From assembly GCA_002633005.1 (NCBI GenBank), contig NMRA01000452.1:96270-160269 (forward strand): a DNA stretch of 64,000 nucleotides, written 5' to 3'. This DNA is from Phoronis australis (Eukaryota; Phoronida; Phoronidae). Below, in pieces: positions 23,201-38,200 of this stretch. Position numbers and translations under genes: made by a program. Each line of letters begins with the position of its first letter. The first letter of the stretch is position 1. The notes below the pieces were generated by a model, which worked only from the letters and a program-made list of their open reading frames with translations, had not been told where the DNA came from and ran no database searches.

Positions 23201-26200
23201 AAATAAAATCATTCGACACTCGTCACTGGGTGAAACTGATGTCCCAAGGTAATGGCCATTTTACCTAAACATTGCTCAGCCTACGATTATTTCGCCCTAG
23301 TTCAGAGCTTGAATCATTTCTTCAGACAACCCAGACTTTCCACTGAAGTGCAAATGTGTGCCAAAATAATAGTCAGACTACACGCGCGGCCCAGGATGAA
23401 CACGTGCAGTGCACCCCTTCACCTACCTTGTCTTTGTGTGGTAATAGTACACCTTGCCCTCTGCATCCTTCGCCATTCTCCAGTTAACAGGCAGCTTGAC
23501 CTCCTTCGGTCTGGGGGGTGATGGTGGGGGCGGGATATCTTCGCTATCAGTGGGCGGGGCCGAACTCTGCAGAGTGACAGCTTGTTGTTGCTGTTGCTGC
23601 AGCTGCTGCTGTTGCTGAAGGATCTGCTGTAACTGTTGGACCTGAAGACAGGAAGAATACAAGTTGTGCAAGTTCTTAACTCCATCTTTTGGAAGACACA
23701 AAAACTGCTTGTACGGTAAAATCTCACCCATTTAGAACACAATATGGCAGACAAGTGAAATTTTATGTTTTTATTGATTTATACAAGACAGGCAGCACTA
23801 AATAAATGATATGCCATTATAAAGGTATATGCTATAGCTACATTCAGATGTTTCTGAGAAATTGTGGACATTCAAAAGGATATTAGAAGCTTTTGAAAAA
23901 TGAAAAAAATACCAATCTTGGCAATTATTTTTGTCCGAAATTGGTGAGATTTTACCGTGCAATGTGGCGGAGGAGAAACGGAAAGTGGGAAACTTTTGGA
24001 CTGAAGCGTTCAAAAAATGTTTGTAAGTGTCAAAAATGTTTGTAAGTGTCTAAAAATGTTTGTAAGTGTCCAAAAATGTTTGTAAGTGTCTAAAAATGTT
24101 TGTAAGTGTCTAAAAAGGCAGTTTATCAAGATTGTCAACAACTTCAGGAGAAATGGATCCATTAAAGATCATTTTCAAACACTCCCGTTCTGACATCGTT
24201 GAAAATACTATCGTTAGGTATTTCCAATGGGATATCTTTCGTCTGAAAATTCTCGAAGCTTTAATAATAAAAACTGAAACTCCTGAGATACTGGGTTCCA
24301 TCGTACCTTGCCATTACATAAATAATGTCCATATTTTGGAATACCTGTGTATTTCATTTAATTTTATACCATTTTACAGTAGCTTAGTTCCCATGACAAT
24401 TCCTTCTGAAACTGCACTCTTATATATGCCACCTTATATTCGTTTTTAACGTCATTGTTCTTGTTTCATGTATAATACACGATAGCATTTGTAATTTTGA
24501 ATTTATTTGCCTGGTCTAGTCTAGACGCAGTACAGCAACTGTTTTACTATGAAATGTTTTGTACGGTGTTTTATTTTATATGTACTTATGCGTATGTGTT
24601 TGTGATGCAACTCACAATCAGTGATCTACTCTTTCAACTGCCACCTGATGAAAGACATTTAGGGAGCGGCCAAGAATCATTCATGCTTCAGAGTATTTGT
24701 AGTAACGCCCTACCTGAATACTTTGGAGACCCTGTTCTGTGATCTGAATGACAGGTGCTGTCACCTGTTGAGCTGGAGTGTACGAAGCCTGTACAACTGC
24801 ATCCTGAGCCACAGAGGGCTGAGCGAAGAAGACCCCGGCGTTGGGGGCAGCCAATTGCTGTGAGGCGGTCAATTGCTGCGGAGTGGTTGAGAAGCCAGGC
24901 TGGCTTGGATATGATTGCTGAAATTTAGTAATCTATTAGTCATGAGTGGCAGTACTACAAGTCATATCACAGCTCATAGTCATGAGTGGCAGTACTACAA
25001 GTCATATCACAGCTCATAGTCATGAGTGGCTGTACTACAAGTCATATCACAGCTCATAGTTGTGAGTGGCAGTACTTCAAGTCATATCACAGCTCATATT
25101 TTGAGTGGCTGTACTTCAAGTCATATCACAGCTCATAGTTGTGAGCGACAGTACTACAAGTCATACCACAACTCATAGTTGTGAGTGGCAGTACTACAAG
25201 TCATATCACAGCTCATATTTTGAGTGGCTGTACTTCAAGTCATATCACAGCTCATAGTTGTGAGCGGCAGTACTACAAGTCATATCACAGCTCATAGTTG
25301 TGAGTGGCAGTACTACAAGTCATATTACAGCTCATAGTTTACATGCTCAGCAGTCTAGATGTTAGAGTGCCACACAATCACAGTTGAGAAGTTATAGATG
25401 GGAGTCACTGTCCCCTGGCCTCGCATTTGATGAGGTATAGCACTGAGAGAGCCTCCAAGCACCAAATCTCATTTTTAGTCTTAAAAATATGGGCACATTC
25501 AAGTTGACACGTGAAAGTCTTTAGGTACAAAGTAATATTATATGAGTACCATATTACCATAACTATTACCAAGACTTACATACATCGGATACAATATTAT
25601 ATGAGTACCATATTACCATAACTATTACCAAGACTTACATACATCGGATACAATACTATATGAGTACCATATTACCATAACTATTACCAAGACTTACATA
25701 CATCGGATACAATTAGAGCAGGAGATGCTATAGGAATTAGACAAAATACGCTTTATGTGAACAGCCAATTGCACTAAATAGAACAAAAATGCTAGAGAAC
25801 TTTGTCTGAGTACGGTCAATATCAAACTCGGGCACGTCCAATTTATTTACCTTGCTATAATGCATTATGTAATTCTATTCTACTCCAATTGTTGCCATGA
25901 CAACCCATCACATCGACTTACCTGGAATGTGGCCGCAGCTTGTTGTTGTTGGCCGGGGGCCTGGAAAACTACCTGAGGTGACGCCTCTAAGTAAGGAGCC
26001 TGCTCCGCCAGCTGGGGCTGATCCATGTAGTTGGGGTTCATGAACACGGGCGTGTGGGAGTCCTGGTAAGCTGGATCACCTGGAGGGTATCACCACAGAA
26101 TGATGAGTGATGCAAATTGAGGAGGGGAAAACGTGTGTTTCACAAAACGTTTATAACGAAATTTTACCTGTACTACGAAAGAACAAAAAAATTCACACTT

Positions 26201-29200
26201 CACTACAAAAATAAAGCCCGCCAAGATAGAAAGAAAGGTAAAATTATATGCCACATTCAAAACATAATTGTTTACAACCTTAACATGAAGCTATCTGCAT
26301 ATAACGTTGTAATATCTGGAGAATACCAAACAACCGAAAAAAGACAAAAAGGGCGAAAAGATGTGCGAACCATTAAATAAGCGTAACAACCATCAAAAGT
26401 GGTCAATAGACGGAACTGGTGAGAGTATGGCCAATAGAGGGAACAGGCTTTTCTAAAGACTCTTGGCCACACATTGACCTTGTTGAACTATAATAATTGT
26501 ATGCTAACGAGAAGAACGTCCATCCAGCAGTCATCTGATGCTCCAACCTACCCTGATGATAGAAGGCTTGGTACTGTTGCGGCAGCGCCCCCTGTTGGAA
26601 GGCTGCTTCATGCATCAGCGCCTGCTCATGCAGCCTCATCTCCTGCTCTTGCTGTAGCTGCAAGTCGTGCTGTAGCTGCAGCTCCTGTTGCTGCAACTCT
26701 TGCTCTCGTTGTTCCTGGAGTTTGGCCTCTTCCTCAGCTTTCACCTGCTCCTCAAACAGTTGACGCCTCTCCTGCTTAGTCATCTTAGGCGGAGTTGGCA
26801 ACAGCACCTTCCTGCAGGTGTCATAGCAATATACAGGGTGTTTGAAAAACAGTAGACATTATGAGGGTACGCATGCACATCCACAGCTCACAAGTAAGGG
26901 CAACTGCAGTACAAGACGAGGATAACTACAGTTCAAGACAAGGGTATCTACAGTTCAAGACAAACATAATCAGACAAAATACCATTACGCCATCGTGATG
27001 GCCACTTCTGTTACCAGCAGAAATGACCGATAATGACAGGAAAACAAAATTCTAACTTTCCTGTTAATGCCACTTCGTTCTAGGTGATGAGGGAAGACTA
27101 CTCTGACAGGGAGTTCCACGTTATTTTGTCTGAATACTTTTGGTTTGTACTGTATTATGCAGGGCCACTCACCAATTTCGATAGTGAACCTTGACTTGGT
27201 TTGACTTTGCACTTGTCATTTAGTCAGTTGCTTGTACAGTGTCCAGAGTGCAATTCATAGACCTGATGTGTTTTTGAATAGTTAAACCACCTCAAATTTA
27301 TCTTTTATTTGTTTGAAATTGCAACTTAAAGTGATATTCTTTACCGAACTGATCAGAGGAAAGTGGGTCACTTTGAATAGCAACATTGTTTGACATAATC
27401 CATTCACTCCAGTAAGATCGTATCTCATTCAATATAAAGCAAGATTAGAAATCTTCCCATGAGCTGTGAGTGTACACATAACAGGCCATCTCTGAACGGA
27501 TGACCCAGTTCAAGAAAACAAGACTAATGCAAGTTTGAAGCAAGATATTTTATGTTTTTGGTTGAATAGCTACCCTTACCTAGCAGTTTATCGATCAGTG
27601 GCCAAATGCTCAACACTCCAGTTGAGAGCTTTCCGGATAACACTAGTTAACTAATGGGCTCACCCTAACTTTATCAACGAAGATCCCGAATATCGATATA
27701 ACACTCATTTTCATACAAGGTATATGTGGTTCATGTATCAAGGTCTACATTTTTGTCAGTCACATCCAAGATGGAGGCTTTGGCAGACATCTTGTAGTCA
27801 AACGTTATGTACTAGATTACCTATCCTTTTCATGATACATTTAGACAGATAGGGTACCAAGATCTAGGTTTTTCTTAAAGACAAATCCAAGATGGTGGTT
27901 TGGCAGCCATTTTATTGCTGAAAGTTGTATTTTTGGTGCGAAACTGTTACAAGGGATTTCCCATGATGGGAAAACTCTCATTCCTATGAGCGACAGCATA
28001 CCTGGGCTTGCCAGAGTCGGACTCCTCATCTACAGATTTACGGAACTTCCTGTCCTTTTTACGAATCTTCTCCGGTGAATCATCTCTACTCCGTTTGCGA
28101 CCAAAACGATCAAAATCTAAAAGTAAAATGGCAGAAACGTCTCAGATGGATACACATTGATACCCTTTGATGACAAGATGCCTTAGGGACTGCAGCACAG
28201 CCAGCTCTATGTAACTTCATGCATCCCTCAAACTACACTGGTGTCAGCACCACTGATGGTGCAAACAAATGCAGTCAGATAAAATCACAATTTCAGACTC
28301 TGATGAAATATCTTTAAAATTCAATGACTTTCCAAGATTTTTTCATGTTAAACTGACATTCCATGACTTTCAAAGAGAAATCACTTATTTACAGGCCTGC
28401 AAATTTCAAGTAAAAATACCTTTGAAGCATGCAGTAAATGTTCATAATCTTGTAAAACTACACGGCTATAAGTGTTGAAATGTCACTTATTTGATAAAAA
28501 GTATTTTGGAACGGATTTTCAACATGGCAATCTCGTTGCATAACTGAGATAAATACGTACTGACTCATACATTTGATCTTAGAGGAGGCAGTTTGGCCTT
28601 GTGAGATATGTGTTCCTTTACTCAAGGTCGTGGGTTCGAGTCCCACTGGGGCACACTGCTATACCCTTGAGTTAGGTACTGGGGCACACTACTAGACCCT
28701 TGAGTTAGGTATCTAGCTCCACAGCTTTGTTTTGGTTTTATAATTAGCATAACAAGAGCAACACAGAGCGATGAAATGCATCCATGACAGCGATGCAAAT
28801 AGTGTTTTGAGAGTGATAAAAATGGCCAGGAATGGGCACACGTGAGCGGACTACGCACGTCTGGTACAGCATGTAGCAGACGACATGCAATTAACTTTTA
28901 TAAGCATGATCATATGATTCATGAAACAAAACACATCACTGAAAGCTCTACAACGCCAAAAGCTTCAGTTATTGCGCCAATCCTCCATGACAACTAACCA
29001 CGCCCTCTGTCTCGCTCCTTGTTACGTGTCTCTAGTTCACGCTCTGTCTTCTTGCGTTCTTCTACGCGCTCCTTTTTGGGAATTCTGAACACTTCCTGTA
29101 ACGACAACCAGCCATCTTCAGGTATGAACAGAAGCTATTTGACAACACAGGCCAATAAATTAACTATTCTGTTTCCCTCCACACAGGCAACCAATTTCAT

Positions 29201-32200
29201 TTCACCACAACCTGTTTCCCTCCACACAGGTAACCAATATCATTTCACCATAACCCCGCACCTGAGCTAACTTTCCCATTAATCAAAATCAATTTTCTCC
29301 TTTTTCAAGATGACACACTGTAATTCCCAATTACATTGTGTATATTTATTTGTTCATACCACAAACAAGTCAGCTAAAGGCTATGTGTGACCCTATTAAA
29401 ATGTCGTCTAACTTTGGCTAATGACGGAACATCATATTTAAGAAGTGGCTGCTTGAATTCTGATGAAACTTTCACATGCTATGCTTTTATCCACTGTTCA
29501 CAACGCCATTAGGAATTGTTTCTAAAATGTCCTACTTTTGCATGGGGGGCTATTAAAAATAGGACTCTATGATGTTTACAAAAAATCTTTAAAGATGCAT
29601 GAGATGAAAACGAAACAATAACGTTGAAAACTTAACAGCGTGTTTTGAGATTTTAACTTGAATATTGATCTTGTAGATACCGTTGTATTTCTATAAAAGT
29701 ACATTTCTTTTTTGCTAAACCTTACAAAATGACAAAGTCACATGACCCAAGTAAAGGCAGCTTCGTATCAAGTCAAATATTAAATTCTACATTCTTTCTG
29801 CTTTCAGAAAATATATCCCTTTATGGAGTTTAAATCAATAGTGTTGATAGTGCAGCCTTTTCGATAAGGTCTGACATAACCTCGAGTTTATTCCTTCACA
29901 TCTCAACATGGTCTGACATAACCTCCAGTTTATTCCTTCACATCTCAACATGGTCTGACATAACCTCCAGTTTATTCCTTCACATCTCAACATGGTCTGA
30001 CATAACCTCCAGTTTATTCCTTCACATCTCAACATGGTCTGACATAACCTCCAGTTTATTCNTCTTGCGTTCTTCTACACGCTCCTTTTTGGGAATTCTG
30101 AACACTTCCTGTAACGACAACCAGCCATCTTCAGGCATGAACAGAAGCTATTTGACAACACAGGCCAATAAATTAACTATTCTGTTTCCCTCCACACAGG
30201 TAACCAATATCATTTCACCATAACCTGTTTCCCTCCACACAGGTAACCAATATCATTTCACAATAACCTGTTTCCCTCCACACAGGTAACCAATATCATT
30301 TCACCATAACCCTGCACCTGAGCTAACTTTTCCCATTAATCAAAATCACCTTTCTCCTTTTTCAAGATGACACACTGTAATTCACAATCACACTGTGTAT
30401 ATTTATTTGTTCATACCACTAACTAGTCAGCTAAAGGCTATGTAGGACCCTATTAAAATGTCGTCTAACTTTGGCTAATGACGGAACATCATAGTTAAGA
30501 AATGGCTGCTTGAATTCTGATGAAACTTTCACATACTATGTTTTTATCCACTGTTCACAACGCCATTAGGAATTGTTTTTAAAATGTTCTACTTTTGCAT
30601 GAGGGGCTATTAAAAATAGGTCTCTATGATGTTTACAAAAAATCTTTAAAGATGCATGAGATGAAAACGAAACAATAACTTTGAAAACTTAACAGCGTGT
30701 TTTGAGATTTTAACTTGAATATTGATCTTGTAGATACCGTTGTTTTTCTATAAATGTACATTTCTTTTTTGCTAAACCTTACAAAAAGACAAAGTCACAT
30801 GACCCAAGTAAAGACAGCTTCGTATCAAGTCAAATATTAAATTCTACATTCTTTCTGCTTTCAGAAAATATATCCTTTTATGGAGTTTAAATCAATAGTG
30901 TTGTTAGTGCAGGCTTTTCGACAAGGTCCGACATAAACTCAAGTTTATTCCTTCATATCTCAACATGGTCCGACATAACCTCGAGTTTATTCCTTCATAT
31001 CTCAACATGGTCCAGACAGCAGCAAGAATGGACATCCACCTTACATGCTCACCTATGGCACAATGAGAAACACAGTCCACAGTGTAGTGTGCAAGACTAC
31101 GTGTGTTGACAAGCAAGAGTTGCACGTAAGAGTCATAGGAGTGACAGACAAATAACTTCACCACAACACCACAGAGGTCTCCCACAGCTTACGCTTTTCA
31201 ACACACCAGAGGCCCATTCCAAGAAAACTGACTTGGCTAAGACAAATCATAAACTTCAGCCAATTTTAAGATAAAATTTAAATTTGTGTCAAGTCCATTT
31301 CAAGAAAGATATCTTAAGTTTAACTTTAGTTTTTGACTTAAGTTTTGTCTTAATTTTGACGAGATAAATCTTAGACTTAAGTCAAAAATGAGCTCAAGTC
31401 AATTTCTTGGAACGGGTTCCTGACTTACAGACTTTGGTCGCCAGAGATACTAAACATTCACTCCAGCCTACCTGCTGTCACATTGACCCAGATCACTAGC
31501 CAATCAGTTCACACTCATTTCATGTAACGTTTTCAGTCCTAACTTAGACCAAACCAGGCCAACTCAAGATCAATCTGTCACGGAATTCCTTGCAAGACTC
31601 CAACAGCCCCAAGGCCACACTCTGCTGGGTATTTCCATAGCCAGCTCAACCTAACTTCTACCGTACTATCCCTGAACACTACCCACCTTCAGTTCACTCC
31701 AAATCTCCAACAGCTCAGAGGCCAGACGGTTCAGCACGCTCTGCTGATAGCTACCCTTGTCATCAATAGCACCCTCTTCACCTGTCTGGCTACCACAGTC
31801 ACCTGAATAGTACAGGTAAAGCATCACACACAAGACACATTTTATATAAAAATATTCATAAATCGGCATCAAGAGAGTCTGCTTAATTCCTAATGAAATG
31901 CTAACACAAATTTTTCCAGCTTGTCTCTTACACTATAGAAAGATCACCGGCCAAAACCAGAGCCTTGGTTATCTTTGGGCCATTTCACTTACACGTAGAC
32001 GTACAAACACTACACGTCAAGACAATTGAAACAAAAAGTCCTCGGGTCTCTTTTATCAAAAATGTCTTTAAAAAGTCAGAACGTTCATCTTACGCTCCAC
32101 ACAATTATTTCAGGAAATAACTTATTTAATCTTGTTTGAGTGAAAGTGCAAAGTATCTGAGAATGTAGACATAATTGCTAGTTACTGAGAAATCTTCTAT

Positions 32201-35200
32201 GAATTAATTTCTAGACTGTGATGCACTCATAAATACTTAGTTAAGTCTTCTTTCACCAAGTGTCAAGTGGGACCATCATGCCAAATTTATGTCATAAGTC
32301 ACTTTAAAAAAACAGACTTGTGGAATTCTTGTTTATGACCAAGTACAAGTACACAGTTTCATCATGAAGGTAGAGTGGAAACAGAATTTAGTGTCACCGT
32401 CGTCATAACATCATGTCCTGACATGTCATAACTATTCATGAGTCATTATACTGGTGACGGGGTAACACAGTTTTGTCACTGAACCTTTAGTACAGAAGTA
32501 CACAGGCTTCCTTGTTGAAGAATGTTGGACATTTGTGACATTTGGTCATCTGTTGAAAAGATTATTATGTATGAAGAGTGACCGCATGTTCAACTGATGC
32601 CATATTGTGTTCATTCTTTAACATAAAAATCCTACAGAAGAAAAATCTCCAATTCAACAGAGCAGTCGTCAAAGAAATATCCCCCGTTTAAAGTCTGAAC
32701 ACAAATACAATGTTTTTGAAAAACTGCTTCCTTGTTTCTTAAGTTTGTTAATGTTAAAACCAATTCAAAAATAACCTAGCATTCATTTGTCAACAGTTGC
32801 ATAGAATTCAAGAGTTTGTATTGTGTGGGTCTAATTTTGATGTATTTAGTGGCAAACTTGAATGTGGCTTCACTAAACCTACCCTGGCCGACAAAAACAT
32901 CTTCCTTTTTCTCATCCATATTCTCCTTTGCCTCTTTCTCAATCACATCACTACTTCCCTCGCCAGATATTTCCTCCGTTGATTTTTCCTCACTAGGTGT
33001 CTCATTATTCGCTGTCATCTTAATCTCCTCCAAATTTACACCCGAACTGGCAGACGTACCAAGCTTCATTGAATCCCCAAACACCGAAGAGTTCATCAAA
33101 CTAGATGAGAGTGACTCGCTAAGTACACTCGAAGTCAACATGGATGACGAGACAGAATCGTCCAATCGTCCGCCGGATATACGGCTCGATTCGGAAACTT
33201 CACTGTCTGACCCAGAATCCCCCACCTCTCTCTGTAGCCGCTGCAGAAATCGCTTTTTACTGGAAATTTTTTCCAAGTTTTCGGGCATTTGTTCCGGCAT
33301 GGCCTCATCCTGGCTAGATTCATCCATTTTGTCCTTCGGCGCCGTATCAACAGATTTTGTGCTATCAACAGAGGCACGCCTTTTGCTATATATGGACACT
33401 GGCGTCTCAGATCTCGACGGAGTCTCTGACGCCGTGTCATTGCCACTACTTTCCTTCTCAGAAGAGACGATTTCAGTCGACCATTTTTGAACAACGCTCA
33501 ACACTTTGCTGTCCTGCAGTATTGTCTTGTTTGTTATGGGCAGAATTTTCAATGTTTCCAAGATCTGAAGCAGAAACATTAATATAATTGATAAAATACT
33601 CAAATAACTGGGAATTGGAAAGTCTGAAATGTGTCAGAAAGAATTGTTTTGTCTCTGAACGTTATCATACTAATCACATGGTAACGAGGTGGTGTTGATA
33701 CCATCAAAGTACAAGAAAAGGAAATGATTACCATATCCCGAATTCAACTCTCCTCTCTTGCAGAGGTAGAAAACCACATGGTGGTATTAACCAAGTTTTC
33801 AAACTGTAAGACCATTAAGACATTTCTGAAGTGAAGAATGATTCACCACACCACACTCTGCTGCATTGCCACTTTGATGATGACGCATGGCAAACTAGTC
33901 TTAATGTAAAATAGTGATTAGCATGCCAACAATGTACAACTGTTAGCAAAGTGCTATACAGGTGCTTAGCATTATGGGTAAACCCAAACAGAATCACAGA
34001 GGGCGCTGAGGTATTCCAGGAAGTTTTCATTTGTCACTTGCCCTTTCAACGAATAAATTGACTAAACAAAATAGGTCAAAAAGAATATTGAAAAATTTTA
34101 AGGACATTTCCTTGTTCATTCAACATATTTAAGCTTTGAATTAAATGGTTAAAAGAAGTGCCCAGAACAGTCCAGAGCCATTATAAGGCAGTCTGTTGAC
34201 AGACCTGCAGCTTCAAATCAAACGAGCCATGTCCTGCGTCAGCCATCCAACTCCATATGAGCGACAGTCCATGATACTCAAGGAACAGTCGTAAACATGC
34301 AGACTCCTTCGTGTCCTGAAATATAAACAGCACGAGAATGGGAACGGTGAAATGTATAGGAAGTTCTTCCAACTTGATTTCAGGCGCCACCTAGGGTACG
34401 CATGCAACACTAAATTCTAAATTCAAACAACATTGCACTCACACCTAAATAGCCCAAGACTGATTAAGTGTCCAGACTATCAAGTAGTGTTAATCTACGC
34501 AGAACTCGAGATGTGTCAGGCTTCTAAATAAACCTCAACAGTGACAATGTAAGGACATCTCCTAAACCTAAATAATCATCACAAATGTTACCATGTGGAC
34601 GTGTCCTTCACCAGAACAGGTACACGTAGTGCTCAAGTAAGGACGGGTCTCAAACATAAATAATGACCACAAGTGACACCACCATACAAATGTGCCATGT
34701 ATCAGAATGTCCCAGTCCAGTATAAATGCTGTAACGTGTCACATACCTCAGTAAACATGACAAGTGCTGCCACAGAGACGTGTCAGCAGCATTAGCTGGC
34801 CTGTACAGTGCTAAATTAAGACATATTTCACACCATAATAATGACAATCGCTACAATACAGACATGTCATGTAAAAAAAACAGTCCTATGAGTTTTCATA
34901 TAAGGACACGTCCAATACCTAAATTAACACCACTATTACATGGATGCGTCACGTACCTGAATAATCCTTAGCAGTGCCACACGGTGGTCATCGCTCTCCG
35001 CCCTCACCATCAGCCGAGCCAACTGAAGCACATCCTTCTTGTTCCGCAGACCCTCGCCACGTGCTGCCATCTCTTGGATCTCTTCCTCCAACTAAAACAA
35101 ACATTAATCAGGTCACACAGTTTGACCTTTCTCATGAACCTAAGACTACATTAGTAGCCCAGTTCCTGGGCAGCACACTATTCAGTAATGATGATTAGAG

Positions 35201-38200
35201 ATGCCATGTCTCAATAAAACCCTGAATATTTAAATTTGTAGCAAGCGCCACCTAGTGACTTCCTGGAGAACTGTGTGAACAAGTATAATCAGGAAAGAAA
35301 CAACTTGTAAGTAAATTGCAGTTTTAAAGAAAACACCACAACTGATACAATTAAAAACAAGTAATTCCACAATTGTCATTTGATAGTGAAATAAGCAAAT
35401 AATGAAAATTGAACCTCGTTTCATTTGGGTAACAACAGTGCTCATTTACATAAAACAGTCTTACAAAACGTGACTTTCGCGAGTTTGTAATGGTTACTGG
35501 TTCTCAGACGATTTTCGGCACAGTGGAAGACCCAGGGTTTTTTGTAAATTAGTACTTCATTTGCATATTCACAATTTAATGAGACTATGCATGTTTAAGT
35601 CATTCTTCGATGAAGTTGTTTTCAAAAATGATCCAATCAAAACGACCAAGACAAACGATCCTATAAAGACAACCGAGACAAATGCTTAAAATACATAAAT
35701 GTAGCCTAATGCCTTGTTAGCCAATTTCAATTTTTCCGTTAGTTTGGTCAAAACAGACATATGAAGCCACAGAATTTAACCACATTGTTTTATTTTACTT
35801 AAGTTTATGAGAGACAAAAGATGGTCCCACATAGGTCACAAAATGCACCTAAAAATGATACTCTACACCTCTTTCCACCAATGACATTGGTCATAGTAAT
35901 GTTATGTATACAGCAACAGCAATGAATAGTTAACCACCGAGCTCACTGCGCCATAAATCGTTAACTTCCGGTCAAAGATAGCGGAAATATCGGCAATGGC
36001 GCATGCGCACCTCATTGTTTTTTTGTTTGTTCGCATTCTACAGATCGCAATTTTCGTCCAAGTCACACGAAATTCACACATGACGTGTAGATTCTGAAAG
36101 CTTTTGGTGATGATGGGATTCAAAATGGCGGACGTGGCAGCCATTTTGTTTCCGGTTTCAGATTCAAATGCTCCAAGAGGCCCTGGTGTTCGACAAAACA
36201 TGTTTAAAAGAAAACTTGCAACCAATACATTTCACCACATTGACATGTCTCATCACTCATCAAATACAGAATATACGTATGCCACTGTTCAAAATTTACA
36301 TACCAAAATGTCATCAAAGATTTGACTACGCTTTTCAACAGAGGCCTTTCGTCTCGGCGTCTTCTCCAGAGATTTCAGTGAGCGTTTCTTTCCACCAAGG
36401 AACCCTCGACACTTGTCCGTGCCACAGAAACACTTCTGGGCCTCCTCTCTACAAAGTGAAGGACAAATAACAACACAGGTCATAAACTGACCACGATAGC
36501 AGTAACAGGTCACATGCTCAAAGTCAAATAACTCTTTTCTAAGGACAAGGCCTGGTCGAAAAAATGACAAGAAATAGTGTGAGCCAGTGTGTGGAACGGA
36601 GTAAACAGTTACTGGCCATAATTGTGTAAATTTAACTGAACAGTTGGTTATCAAACTAATTTGACTGAAAGAGCATCAGTGCATGGCAATTTGAACAAAA
36701 CAAGCCACAATTACTGGAACTTGCTGATGAAACGAGGCTTTCGCCAAAATTTCTAGAAATAGCATAACTCGCAATCGTTAGTCATATGTCAAGTGAGCAG
36801 AACAAATGTCTTCCTTGAACCGTGAGCAAATTAATTAGAAGGAAACGGTGATTTCATTAAAGAATTTTGGATAAGTAAAGCTGTTAGGATTATGGGATAG
36901 TAAAAACTGTAAAACTATTACTGCATGTTAAGACTAAAATATCCCTTGACTTTAAAACATTACCTACAGTAAAACGCACAGAATTGGATACATAAAACTG
37001 AAAGAATGAGTATGCTGTTGCCAGGCAACATATAACATGCCACTGTGAAATCAATGAGAAATAAAAATAACAATAATTAGAATGAACATAATTATCAAAA
37101 TTGAGGTTAACGCAGGTCAAAACATGATGAAGCAACGCATTCAAATCAACAGAGCAAACCTACCCATAGTTTTCAAACTGATAATCAAATGTTAGTTCCG
37201 TTCCCTTGGTGATAGGTTTCCGAGTGAAGAAGCCGACTCGTACCTGACCGTTGACTGTCCACTGAAAAATACCAGCCAAGTCTACATCAAGATTAAAAGC
37301 CCACACAATTTTGTACAAAATTTGAATTCTTCTGGAAAGAACAAAATATTCAATTCAAACTGACTAAAGTTTAACTCAACTAAATTTGAAAAATAAATGG
37401 ATTTACTTAAATCAACCAAATTTTTGTGAATTTTTCTTATGGCTACCATGTAAAACAAAATAGTAAGACATCAGGGTGTGATCAATCAAAAATGACAGCC
37501 AGGAATTTAGGTCAGTGACCTTTTTTCAATTGCGTGACATAACTGTCCAAAATATCTGGCTGCTTTACTTCAATACACCAAGAACCTCATCTACTTCATT
37601 CTGTTTATCTCGTTCCAATTTATGTTACCACGGTAATGGCACTTTTAACTTTTTATATATCTCTATCTATATCAAAAGATTATTTTGAAAACTGGTCTCC
37701 GTGTTCAGAATGTATTTCTCACAAAGACAATGAACCACCACACATCAACCAGACATTTCCAACACAGAGACAGCTAACCTATTTCCACATACCTTCTGGG
37801 TCTCACAGTTGGGGTCACAGCTGTGGTTGATGAAGCGAGACGTGTTCCCCTTGAACGTAGCATCGATAATCTCGTCAGCATTGAGTGCCATGAAGTAATA
37901 GTGTTGATTCTTGTCCTTAGCGTACTGCTTGGTGCGTGACTTGAACTGTTTGTAGTCTAGCACTTCGCCCACATACTCCATCACAAACTGGTTCCTGCAG
38001 AAGACGTCATTAATAAACCAGCAGCTCTATCTAGTGTGCGGTCAGTGAACCAGCCTACTTCTCCAGATATATTGCTTTCAGTGCATGAAATGACAAGTCT
38101 ATCGATGGGAGATTTTATATTCACTGGGTGGTGCTAGTGAATAGTGCCCCCTCATTTTAACAGCAAGCAGTTGATCAGCCTGGGGCGCCTGTGACTGACT

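Noticed and set aside
24012-25713. Regular direct repeats resembling a CRISPR array
   Set aside because: Units are adjacent without unique spacers, and the sequence is a eukaryotic intron. They are minisatellites.
28590-28660. Possible tRNA gene
   Set aside because: Only the B box is convincing; the acceptor and anticodon stems do not pair, and repeated flanking sequence favours a SINE.
30063-30108. A second, functional SETD2 exon 14
   Set aside because: It lacks its donor half and begins at an N; most likely a contig-end duplicate.
32816-33490. 224-codon plus-strand frame antisense to SETD2 exon 12
   Set aside because: Open only because Ser/Glu-rich coding on the minus strand avoids stops on the complement. 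SETD2 phase, splice sites and homology support the minus strand.
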